NCBI GenBank assembly: GCA_036655715.1
Contig: JAVVPO010000100.1
Coordinates: 1 to 7,333, forward strand
DNA length: 7,333 nt
Reading direction: 5' to 3'
Source: JAVVPO01 sp036655715
Lineage (GTDB): Bacteria; Bacillota; Clostridia; Lachnospirales; Cellulosilyticaceae
Shown here one piece after another: positions 1-6,629 of the stretch (positions are counted from its first letter, which is position 1; every line of letters begins with the position of its first letter). The notes below the pieces were generated by a model. The model saw nothing but the letters and a program-made list of their open reading frames with translations. It did no database searches and was not told the DNA's origin. Both the position numbers and the translations under genes were made by a program.

Positions 1-956
1 CTCTTACCCTTATCATAAATCTCCCCAAGTGCCCTTGGTGGATTATTATTCTTCGAGAAGAATATAAGTAGTATCATTGTTAAAATATAAGGCAATGTCA
101 TAATCAAATCTGAAAAACTACTTGGTAATTCTAGCAGACTGCTTACCATATATCCACCAGATCTTGCAAAGCCAAATAAAAGACAGGCAACAAGAGTAGG
201 TACAATTTTCCAGTTACCAAAGATAAGTGCTGCTATCGCTAAGTAACCATACCCTACATAGATACTTGTTGAGAAGTTAGCTGAGATAGAATAGGCAAAG
301 CAAATCCCACCAAGTCCTGCTAATGCACCTGAAATCATAATGGCGCTAAAACGTATTTTTGCAACTTCAATGCCACCTGCATCTACAGCATGTGGATTAT
401 CTCCGCAGGCACGTAATCTCATACCATATCTTGTTTGATAAAGTACATACCAAGCAATAATAGCAATCACGATGATAATGCCTTGGAACGGATAAATATC
501 CTTAAAGAAACCACCTATGACCGGAATTTCTGAAAGCACTGGTATAGAAAAACGTTCTAATACCCCTAATACAAACTTAGAAGAAGGCTTCCCAAATATT
601 AATGTATTAAGCTGACTTGTCAAAAAACCTGTTAGTGCAACAGCTAATATATTCATAACGACACCACTAATAACTTGGTTCGCTTTAAACTTAATACATA
701 CAAGCCCATGTAACATGGCATAAACCATACTGCCTAACATGGCAAAGAAAATAGCAACATAGAAGGATATAGAGGACTGAGCAGGGAATAAATTCTGAGT
801 TAAAACAACAGCTAAAGCTCCTGTAAAAGCTCCCATCCCCATAAGCCCTTCAAGGGCAAGGTTAGTCACCCCACTACGTTCGCAGTAGATACCTCCAATA
901 GCAATAATAAATAATGGTAAAGCGAATGCTAACCCATCAATGATGACTGTTTCCAT
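1..956 (-). CDS. nupQ: Nucleoside ABC transporter permease, NupQ/YufQ type (3' end just outside the window)
   Basis: This is the second integral-membrane subunit of a BMP-type nucleoside importer (COG1079 family, related to B. subtilis NupQ). Translation from the ATG at 956-954 stays open to the window edge for 318 codons. The family is usually about 319 residues, and the last residues read PRALGEIYDKGK, which looks like a natural C-terminus, so only a residue or a few are missing. The protein is strongly hydrophobic with about eight to ten membrane segments. Family landmarks are visible: ERSGVTNLALEGLM (residues 26-39), the cytoplasmic coupling stretch YGMRLRACGDNPHAVDAGG (177-195), and SGALAGLGG (209-217). 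The start is clear because AAGGAGG lies 7 bases upstream, inside the end of the preceding permease gene. That gene's TAA overlaps this ATG by one base (TAATG), so the two permeases are probably translationally coupled. Substrate is inferred from the family; guanosine and other nucleosides are known examples. Confidence 0.93.
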   Translation of the reverse strand, partial: METVIIDGLAFALPLFIIAIGGIYCERSGVTNLALEGLMGMGAFTGALAVVLTQNLFPAQSSISFYVAIFFAMLGSMVYAMLHGLVCIKFKANQVISGVVMNILAVALTGFLTSQLNTLIFGKPSSKFVLGVLERFSIPVLSEIPVIGGFFKDIYPFQGIIIVIAIIAWYVLYQTRYGMRLRACGDNPHAVDAGGIEVAKIRFSAIMISGALAGLGGICFAYSISANFSTSIYVGYGYLAIAALIFGNWKIVPTLVACLLFGFARSGGYMVSSLLELPSSFSDLIMTLPYILTMILLIFFSKNNNPPRALGEIYDKGK

Positions 957-2107
957 TATGCCTCCTCCTTCTTATGCTCTAGCAAACTTTCTTCTTCTAC
1001 TTCATCTTTCATACGTTTGATACGATACTTGATATACTCACCACATGCACTCACTAGCAAGATAAGTCCTGTGATAACAGCGGCTATCTCTTGTGGCACG
1101 CCTGCTGCCGAACTCATATAAGTACTTCCTTTACTAATAATAGTAATAAGGAAGGCCGAGAACATACTTCCAATAGGATTGGCATTACCAAGTAACGATA
1201 CAGCAATGGCATCATACCCTACTGATGAAAGAACTTTAGGCTGGATAGATGTATTATACCCTAGGTAGAAAGTGACACCCGCAAGCCCCGCAAGTGCTCC
1301 TGAAATAAGCATTGCAATAATGATTGTACGTCCTACATGAATCCCTGCATATTTTGCAGCTTTCGCATTTGAACCTACTGTCTTCATCTCATAACCAAGT
1401 TTTGTTTTGTCTAATATAAACTTAATACCAAATGTAGCTATAATAGCCAAGATAATACCTAATGGCACTTCCATCTTCATGCCTAAAAATTCTACATTCC
1501 TTAAAGTAAGTGAAGCCGCCTCTCCGATTTTTCTAGACTGACGTGAAACAGCATCTACATAAAACATATTAATAAAGAAACTAATGATATACTGAAGGAT
1601 ATAATTAACCATAATACATGATACAACTTCATTAATATTAAAACGATATTTTAAGTAACCGATAAGACCACCTACCGCTGCCCCGCATAGCATTCCAATT
1701 AAAAGCACCATAGGCTTTGCCATATAACTATTCATATCACTATAACCAACAACAATCGTTGCAATAAAACCGGCTAAAAGCATTTGACTAGAAACGCCTA
1801 TATTAAAGAGTCCTGCTTTAAAAGCTACAGCTACTGCTAATGCTGCAAAAATCATTGGCGTTAATGCATTAAGAAAACTCATAAAATCAGTTAGCATGCC
1901 CTTATGCGTCGCATAAGAACCTTTTGGCAATATGCCTGACCCTTGTAAAAGGTTATGGTATGCGCCTAATGGATTTTCACCTACTAGCATAATAACTACA
2001 GCACCTACGATTAAACTCATTAAGATTGCAAATATAGGAATGATTGCACTTTGACGCTTTTCATTTCCTAAAAACTTTGATAGTTGTTGTTTGATGTTCG
2101 TTTTCAT
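956..2107 (-). CDS. nupP: Nucleoside ABC transporter permease, NupP/YufP type
   Basis: This is the first permease subunit of the nucleoside importer (COG4603 family, related to B. subtilis NupP), 383 residues and full length. The N-terminus is cytoplasmic and basic, followed by a first membrane helix (about 22-43), then the family-typical GENPLGAYHNLLQGS (43-57). The conserved core follows: LTPMIFAALAVAVAFKAG (82-99) and FNIGVSSQ (101-108). Next come NEVVSCIMVNYI (159-170), the coupling segment GYEMKTVGSNAKAAKYAGI (238-256), and SGALAGLAG (269-277). The C-terminal tail is charged and rich in glutamate and lysine. In relatives I remember, the 101-108 motif normally reads FNIGAEGQ, so the ESS-like change here (V-S-S for A-E-G) is unusual. 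The ATG directly abuts the TAA of the ATPase gene. AAAGG lies about 5 bases upstream within the ATPase 3' end. The assignment is firm from sequence and gene order; the exact nucleoside is not. Confidence 0.95.
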   Translation of the reverse strand: MKTNIKQQLSKFLGNEKRQSAIIPIFAILMSLIVGAVVIMLVGENPLGAYHNLLQGSGILPKGSYATHKGMLTDFMSFLNALTPMIFAALAVAVAFKAGLFNIGVSSQMLLAGFIATIVVGYSDMNSYMAKPMVLLIGMLCGAAVGGLIGYLKYRFNINEVVSCIMVNYILQYIISFFINMFYVDAVSRQSRKIGEAASLTLRNVEFLGMKMEVPLGIILAIIATFGIKFILDKTKLGYEMKTVGSNAKAAKYAGIHVGRTIIIAMLISGALAGLAGVTFYLGYNTSIQPKVLSSVGYDAIAVSLLGNANPIGSMFSAFLITIISKGSTYMSSAAGVPQEIAAVITGLILLVSACGEYIKYRIKRMKDEVEEESLLEHKKEEA

Positions 2108-3637
2108 TTAAGCCTTTACCCCCATCATGTATTCTCCTACTTGTTTTGTTGTTAGTGATTTGGCATCTGCAATCTGTTTGATCTCTCCATTGTAGATAAC
2201 ACCTATTGTATCTGCACAATTCATCACCTCTTCTAGTTCAAGGGATATAAGGAGAATCGCCTTACCTTTATCACGCTGCGCGATAATCTGCTCATGAACT
2301 TTCTCAATTGCACCAATATCTAGCCCACGAGTTGGCTGAACAAAAATAATAAGTGGTGCATCTAGCTCTATTTCACGTGCGATAATAACCTTTTGCTGAT
2401 TTCCCCCACTCATACTACGCACTTGTGTTTTCACACCTTGTCCACTTCTGATATCATATTTTTCTATCATTTGATTCCCATATGTATCAAACTTTTCTCT
2501 TTTTAAAATGCCTTTTTCACAAAACTCCGGCTTAAAGTAATCTTTAAGTACAGCATTTTCTGCTACTGTGAAATCAAGTACGAGCCCATACGCTTGTCTA
2601 TCTTCTGGAATATAAGCTATACCCACTTCTGTACGCTTACGTATACTCTTATGCGTGATCTCTTCCTCATTTAAAAGTATTCTTCCATCCGCTACTGGCA
2701 TCAGCCCTGCAATGGCATCTGAAATCTCCACCTGTCCATTACCTGAAACTCCAGCAATAGCAAAAACTTCTCCGCTACGTATAGAAAAAGAAACATTCTT
2801 TACAACTTCAAAGTTATTTTTATCTTTGACCGTTAAGTTCTCTACCTTTAGCACTTCTTTTCCGTAGTTAGGCATTTTTTTCTCTAATTCAAAGCTTACT
2901 TCACGCCCTACCATGAGCCTTGCCATTTCTTTTGTAGAGGTTGTTTCTACCTCACACATCTCTACAAGTTTTCCTCTACACAATACCGCGCAGCGGTCAG
3001 CAATTTTTTTAATCTCTTCTAACTTATGAGTAATTAGAATAATTGTTTTTCCATTGTCTCTTAAATTCTCAATAATCTTAAGTAAGAACTCTATTTCTTG
3101 AGGTGTAAGTACAGCTGTTGGCTCATCAAAAATAAGGATTTCTGCATCTCTATAGAGCATTTTAAGAATCTCTACACGCTGTTGAACAGATACAGTAATA
3201 TCTTTAATTAAATCTGTAGGATTAACCTCTAGGCCATATTGCTTAGAAAGCTTAGCTACCTTATCATTCGCTTCTTTTAAATCTACATATGGTAAGAAGC
3301 CCCATCTTTTTTTCTGTGGTTCAATACCTAATATAATATTTTGTGTGATAGTATAATCCTCCACTAACTTAAAGTGTTGGTGTACCATTCCTATATTTAA
3401 TTTTGTGGCTTCATTAGGTGAAGTGATCTCTACCTTTTTCCCTCGTACGATGATTTCACCCTCATCAGGTTCATACATCCCAAAAAGCATACTCATAAGT
3501 GTAGATTTTCCAGCCCCATTTTCACCAAGTATAGCAAGAATCTCACCTTTTTTTATATTTAATGTTACATCGTCATTTGCTACAATACCTGGGAATCTCT
3601 TTGTAACATTTTTCATCTCTACAATGTATTCACACAT
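2108..3637 (-). CDS. nupO: Nucleoside ABC transporter ATP-binding protein with two fused nucleotide-binding domains (NupO/YufO)
   Basis: This is the cytoplasmic energy-coupling subunit, 509 residues, with two fused ABC domains as in the ribose/nucleoside importer ATPases (COG3845). Domain 1 (about 4-245) has Walker A GENGAGKST (38-46), Q-loop HQHF (86-89), Walker B ILIFDEPT (167-174) and the switch His204 in ITHK. Its signature reads TVSVQQR rather than the SVGMQQR expected. Domain 2 (about 262-505) has a degenerate Walker A, GVSGNGQ (296-302), without the lysine. It keeps a good signature MSGGNQQK (409-416), but Walker B reads IIFVQPTRGLD with Gln434 in place of the catalytic Glu, and the switch His is replaced by Leu466. 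Degeneration of domain 2 is normal for this family. An in-frame GTG sits immediately before the chosen ATG (at 3640). I prefer the ATG because the AGGAG is 8 bases away; using GTG would add one residue. The gene abuts the permease gene downstream. Confidence 0.95.
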   Translation of the reverse strand: MCEYIVEMKNVTKRFPGIVANDDVTLNIKKGEILAILGENGAGKSTLMSMLFGMYEPDEGEIIVRGKKVEITSPNEATKLNIGMVHQHFKLVEDYTITQNIILGIEPQKKRWGFLPYVDLKEANDKVAKLSKQYGLEVNPTDLIKDITVSVQQRVEILKMLYRDAEILIFDEPTAVLTPQEIEFLLKIIENLRDNGKTIILITHKLEEIKKIADRCAVLCRGKLVEMCEVETTSTKEMARLMVGREVSFELEKKMPNYGKEVLKVENLTVKDKNNFEVVKNVSFSIRSGEVFAIAGVSGNGQVEISDAIAGLMPVADGRILLNEEEITHKSIRKRTEVGIAYIPEDRQAYGLVLDFTVAENAVLKDYFKPEFCEKGILKREKFDTYGNQMIEKYDIRSGQGVKTQVRSMSGGNQQKVIIAREIELDAPLIIFVQPTRGLDIGAIEKVHEQIIAQRDKGKAILLISLELEEVMNCADTIGVIYNGEIKQIADAKSLTTKQVGEYMMGVKA

Positions 3638-3645
3638 CACTTATT

Positions 3646-3652
3646 CTCCTTT
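3646..3652 (-). promoter_or_regulatory. Ribosome binding site of the ATPase gene
   Basis: AAAGGAG on the minus strand. It is 8 bases from the ATG at 3637 and 5 bases from the in-frame GTG at 3640. Both are usable spacings, and ATG is the stronger start codon, which decides the start chosen here. It lies downstream of the hairpin at 3682-3724, so ribosomes can load on any transcript that reads through that hairpin. Confidence 0.7.
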
Positions 3653-3681
3653 ATATGTCTAAACTACTTTGTGCCTTAAAC

Positions 3682-3724
3682 AAAAAAACGAGGGCCATCT
3701 CAATAAAACTTTAAGATAGCTCTC
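3682..3724 (-). terminator. Intrinsic (probably partial) terminator between the binding-protein and ATPase genes
   Basis: Read on the minus strand, GAGAGCTATCT (3724-3714) can pair with AGATGGCCCTC (3700-3690) across a 13-base A/T-rich loop. This gives an 11-position stem with one A-C mismatch and one G-U pair. It is followed, after one base, by seven Ts (3688-3682), the classic layout of a rho-independent terminator. It begins about 20 bases after the stop codon of the binding-protein gene and ends about 30 bases before the ATPase ribosome binding site. No promoter was found between the hairpin and the ATPase gene, so I infer that it leaks. That would give high expression of the binding protein and lower expression of the ATPase and permeases, a common arrangement in ABC importer operons. 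Confidence 0.8.
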
Positions 3725-3744
3725 TCATTATCTATTCATTTATC

Positions 3745-4997
3745 TTACTTATTGTAACTTGGAAGCCCTGGGAAACTTTCTGGTACTATACCATTAAAGT
3801 TTGATGCTGGAACAATTTGTCCTTCTTTTACAAGTGCATAAGTCTCTTCCATTTTTGTTAATGTATCTTGTGAAAGCTGATGACGCCCTTCTTCTTTTAC
3901 ATAACCTGTTGAATCTGTATCTGCTTGGCGTAATTCATTTGCCCCTTGGAAAGTACCATCTTGAATAGACTCAAGTACTCTGTCTACGTTTGCATTCATT
4001 ACTTTTAAAGCAGATGTTAAGATAATGTTTGCATCGCCATTTTGTCCATCATTAAATTGGTCAACATCACATCCGATTACTTTTACATTCCCTGCTTCTT
4101 TAGCTGCTGTGAATACTCCGTTACCAGCACCACCTGCCGCTACGAACATAATATCAACGCCTTCTTTAATTAAGGTAGAACCAATTACTTTACCTGTAGA
4201 TTCATCAGCGAAGTCACCTACATAGTTTCCTCCAACATTTGCACCTGTTACATCCGTTCCTGCATAAGAAGGAAGTTCTACTAATTCCACAGTCTTACCA
4301 AATACTTCATTTACGTAGTTTACACCACTTTCAAATCCGTATTGATAGTTAACATTTGATGGGAAAGCAATCCCGTTTACAACAGCTACTTTATTTGTTT
4401 GTGTCTCAAGTGCTGCGGCAACCCCTGCAAAGAATCCACCTTCTTGCTCTGCAAATAGCATAGAGTATACATTTTCAAATACTGTTTGGTCATCTACTGG
4501 AGCTGGCTCTGAATCTACAAGGATAAATTTCTTGTCTGGATTTTCTACTGCAACTGTAGATATCCCTGCAAACTGGAATCCTGGTGTTACGATAACATCA
4601 TAATCTGCTACTACATCACTTACTGCTTGCACAGCTGCTGATGTATCACCTGTTGGTTCTTGAATAGCTTTTACTGTACTTCCTGGATTCTTTTCGATAA
4701 ATTCTAAGATACCATTATAGTTATTTTCATTAAAGTTACCATCATCTACACCTGTAATACTTGTTACGATAGCAATTTTAAGTCCATCTTNNNNNNNNNN
4801 NNNNNNNNNNNNNNNNNNNNNNNNNNNNNNNNNNNNNNNNNNNNNNNNNNNNNNNNNNNNNNNNNNNNNNNNNNNNNNNNNNNNNNNNNNTCTTGTTTTG
4901 GTGCTTCTGATTCACTTGTACTTGCTCCGCTACAGCCTGTTAAACTTGTCATCGCTAAGATTCCTGCAACTACTAACCCTACTAATTTCTTTTTCAT
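3745..4997 (-). CDS. nupN: BMP/PnrA-family nucleoside-binding lipoprotein (interrupted by an assembly gap)
   Basis: This is the extracytoplasmic binding component of the importer (BMP family, PF02608/COG1744; NupN/BmpA/PnrA type), tethered to the membrane by lipid. It starts at the ATG 4997-4995 with AGGAG 8 bases upstream. The signal peptide begins MKKKLVG and ends in the lipobox LTGC with Cys22, followed by a Ser/Glu-rich linker that runs into 100 Ns. After the gap the reading frame is DGLKIAIVTSITGVDDGNFN and continues 347 residues to the stop, ending LPSYNK. Family motifs include NFNENNYNG, VTPGFQFAG, AEQEGGFFAGVAAA, the Gly-rich AAGGAGNGVFTAAKE and VIGCDVDQ. The two halves are in different frames only because 100 Ns is a placeholder; an intact gene needs a missing length of 3k+2 bases. 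The GTG at 4632 is an internal valine, not a start. A terminator-like hairpin follows the gene. Identity is secure; total length and linker sequence are unknown. Confidence 0.92.
4791..4890. other. Assembly gap of 100 Ns
   Basis: Exactly 100 Ns, which usually marks a scaffold gap of unknown size. It falls inside the binding-lipoprotein gene, between the Ser/Glu linker after the lipidated cysteine and the first strand of the ligand-binding fold. On the upstream side a codon is cut after two bases (GA-), and on the downstream side two bases (-AA) finish a codon. The real missing length must therefore be 2 modulo 3 if the gene is intact. The region probably encodes a low-complexity linker. Confidence 0.97.
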
Positions 4998-5055
4998 TAT
5001 CTATTCTCCTCTAATTATCTATTCGCTCATTATTTTATATATCTTCTAAGTTGGC

Positions 5056-6351
5056 TTACTGATGACTTTCTCCTGTTAAATAACGGTAGAATGCATCATT
5101 ACACCACATCTTCACTTGTTCTACTTCTACTGATTTATCGATAGCTTTTAATCCCTCAAGCACTGCTTCTTTATCTTTTGGTAAGCAGAAAGGATTTAAT
5201 GAATACTCACCATCTGTAATGATGTTATTATAAATCAGGTTATATCCTTCACCCATATCCACACTTGAAACATACAGTGGTTGCCACCAAGAAGCAAATA
5301 ATAGTCCTTCTCCTAGATTATCATCATTTTTCTTTGCATAGGCTTCAACAAGTTCATTGAATCTTACTTTATCTTCTTCATTCTCAAATTCAAATACTAA
5401 ATCATATTCTAAAGAATTCGCTAGCATAAGCTCTTCACTGATTACTTCAACGCGGTAATCAGGTGTCGCTGGTGGTACATCTCCCCACTCTGGTAAGTAC
5501 TGGAATACAGATGTTTTAGGTTCTAATTGCACCTTTGCTACAATACCTTCACTATTAAGTAACCCTATAAGTTGCGTTGCATGAGTTGTTGTGCTATGAC
5601 CATAGCGAAGTGTTAATTCTGGAATGAAGTTTGCACTATAACTACTATTTAAAAGGTTATATCCAGTTGTCACACCACTTGATACAGCTTTTCCCCCTAT
5701 TGCTTGAAGCTTTTCATTTTCAAAAATCACAGCTTCTTCACGTGCTTTAATTAATTGGCCATAGATATCTGCTTCATTTGTATAGCCGATAAAATTACGT
5801 GTCTTACCATTCGCATCAGCTACTGCCATTAACAAATTAATTGCTTGGTCTTTGCTGATTACACCACTTACGCTGATGTTAGTTAAATCTTCTTCCTTTA
5901 TAAGTCCTGTATCTATCGCACAGGCCATATAAGGTTTATAGGTGTCATTAATCTTTTTAACAGATTCTTTATCTGCTATTTTTTCTTTATTATATGTAAG
6001 AGCTAACTCCTCAAAATTTGAACCCACCACTGCAAGCTTCACAGCTTCTGCAAATTGAACTGTACCTTCTTTAGCTAAGTTATCAAATGCACTATCCGAA
6101 ACTTTACTTAGAGCCTTGCCAAAGAAATCCCATGAGATAACATCTGGTACATTAGTTATTCCAAAATAAACCTCTAAGTATCTTGCATTGCTTTGTACTA
6201 TCGCTTTTTCTACTGCTGAGATAGCTGAAGTACTTTGCACTATCTCCATTGGTTTTGCAAAAACTTCTGTATAGCTACAGGCTTGAACCCCTATAAAAGC
6301 TGATAATAAAAATGCTGCATATCTGTGTGTAAGTTTAAATTTTTTAGACAT
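5056..6351 (-). CDS. Exported protein of unknown function, first gene of the nucleoside-transporter operon
   Basis: A 431-residue protein I do not recognise. It starts at the ATG 6351-6349; the ribosome binding site is weak (AAAAGGA at 11 bases, GAGAG at 3). The N-terminus is a signal peptide: basic MSKKFKLTHR, a hydrophobic core (about 11-24), then a likely signal peptidase I site VFA|KP after residue 32. A VQAC at 22-25 could be a poor lipobox instead. Residues about 133-182 resemble an SLH repeat: YKPYMACAIDTGLI, a turn, then GVISKDQAINLLMAVAD. A similar but weaker stretch, TVQFAEAVKLAV, lies at 97-108. Residues 251-275 (GHSTTTHATQLIGLLNSEGI and following) have the spacing of a transglutaminase-like core helix, but a Thr stands where the Cys would be. 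The C-terminal third is rich in aromatic residues (SWWQPLY, 354-360). It ends 58 bases before the binding-lipoprotein gene with no terminator between, so cotranscription is likely. Function is open; both fold suggestions are weak. Confidence 0.85.
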   Translation of the reverse strand: MSKKFKLTHRYAAFLLSAFIGVQACSYTEVFAKPMEIVQSTSAISAVEKAIVQSNARYLEVYFGITNVPDVISWDFFGKALSKVSDSAFDNLAKEGTVQFAEAVKLAVVGSNFEELALTYNKEKIADKESVKKINDTYKPYMACAIDTGLIKEEDLTNISVSGVISKDQAINLLMAVADANGKTRNFIGYTNEADIYGQLIKAREEAVIFENEKLQAIGGKAVSSGVTTGYNLLNSSYSANFIPELTLRYGHSTTTHATQLIGLLNSEGIVAKVQLEPKTSVFQYLPEWGDVPPATPDYRVEVISEELMLANSLEYDLVFEFENEEDKVRFNELVEAYAKKNDDNLGEGLLFASWWQPLYVSSVDMGEGYNLIYNNIITDGEYSLNPFCLPKDKEAVLEGLKAIDKSVEVEQVKMWCNDAFYRYLTGESHQ

Positions 6352-6374
6352 ATTCTCTCAATTCCTTTTGATTA

Positions 6375-6438
6375 TATTTTATAGTCATGATTTACTTTAT
6401 CTTGTTTAATTGTTTCTTACTTAGCCTATTTTATAGTC
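6375..6438 (-). repeat. 12-bp direct repeat overlapping the operon promoter -10 region
   Basis: GACTATAAAATA occurs twice on the minus strand, at 6438-6427 (it contains the -10 hexamer TAAAAT) and at 6386-6375, in the 5' leader. The copies are 52 bases apart, about five helical turns, so a protein bound to both would sit on the same face of the DNA. Either an operator pair or an accidental duplication would fit. Confidence 0.55.
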
Positions 6439-6455
6439 TTTTAGGATATTGTCAA
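6428..6455 (-). promoter_or_regulatory. Sigma-A promoter of the transporter operon
   Basis: On the minus strand, TTGACA (6455-6450) is a perfect -35 consensus. It is followed by a 16-base spacer and TAAAAT (6433-6428), one mismatch from TATAAT. Transcription should begin near 6421, leaving a leader of about 70 bases before the first gene. A-rich tracts further upstream (about 6501-6530) could act as UP-element-like or bent DNA, but are some distance from the -35. No other minus-strand promoter of this quality was found between here and the ATPase gene. Confidence 0.75.
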
Positions 6456-6605
6456 TTTGCTAGATGAAAATCCAATATTTCAGAATGAATGTTTTGCACA
6501 TATTTTTATTTTTATTATTTTTTATTTTCTGATTTTCTAGATGTTAAAATGATTATTTAATAAGTTGTAAGAGTATTTCTGAGTTGAATTTAGTTGTGAG
6601 AGTGA

Positions 6606-6617
6606 TGCTATATAGCA
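6606..6617. repeat. Perfect 12-bp palindrome (candidate operator)
   Basis: TGCTATATAGCA is its own reverse complement. It lies about 190 bases before the lipoprotein start codon and about 150 bases upstream of the operon -35. It is flanked by loosely symmetric TTGT and ACAA elements that are off by one base. This could be a regulator site, but no regulator gene is in the window. Confidence 0.4.
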
Positions 6618-6629
6618 ATAGTATACAAT

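Larger units (their letters stand above)
3726..5024 (-). repeat. Three copies of a short motif (GAATAGATAATG) flanking the binding-protein gene
   Basis: The minus-strand 12-mer GAATAGATAATG occurs at 3737-3726, just after the stop codon of the binding-protein gene. It occurs again at 5006-4995, where it forms the spacer plus start codon of the same gene. An 11-base copy (GAATAGATAAT) is at 5024-5014, 18 bases upstream of the second. The coordinates given span all three copies. No function is evident. A small duplication, or chance in AT-rich sequence, are both possible. Confidence 0.5.

Noticed and set aside
2655..2867. Plus-strand open frame of 70 codons
   Set aside because: It lies wholly within the ATPase gene on the other strand, has no ribosome binding site and a low-complexity Ser/Thr-rich translation typical of an antisense shadow.
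3405..3662. Plus-strand open frame of 85 codons
   Set aside because: It is antisense to the Walker A region of the ATPase gene and shows no coding signals of its own.
4025..4225. Plus-strand open frame of 66 codons
   Set aside because: It is antisense to the binding-protein gene, whose family motifs are certain in the other frame.
4764..4997. A separate 77-residue lipoprotein
   Set aside because: It is only the true N-terminus of the binding lipoprotein read through the N placeholder into the wrong frame; its last eight residues are an artefact.
4998..5055. Separate promoter for the binding-protein gene
   Set aside because: TATAAA-like sequences occur on the minus strand, but there is no -35 match at a suitable distance; in such AT-rich DNA these are expected by chance.
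6352..6427. Purine or other riboswitch in the leader of the operon
   Set aside because: The leader is about 70 bases, A/T-rich, with no three-way-junction motifs, no strong stem and no terminator before the first gene.
6387..6467. 26-codon hydrophobic plus-strand open frame (MIYFILFN...)
   Set aside because: No ribosome binding site, and it overlaps the opposite-strand promoter; hydrophobic frames are expected by chance in T-rich DNA.
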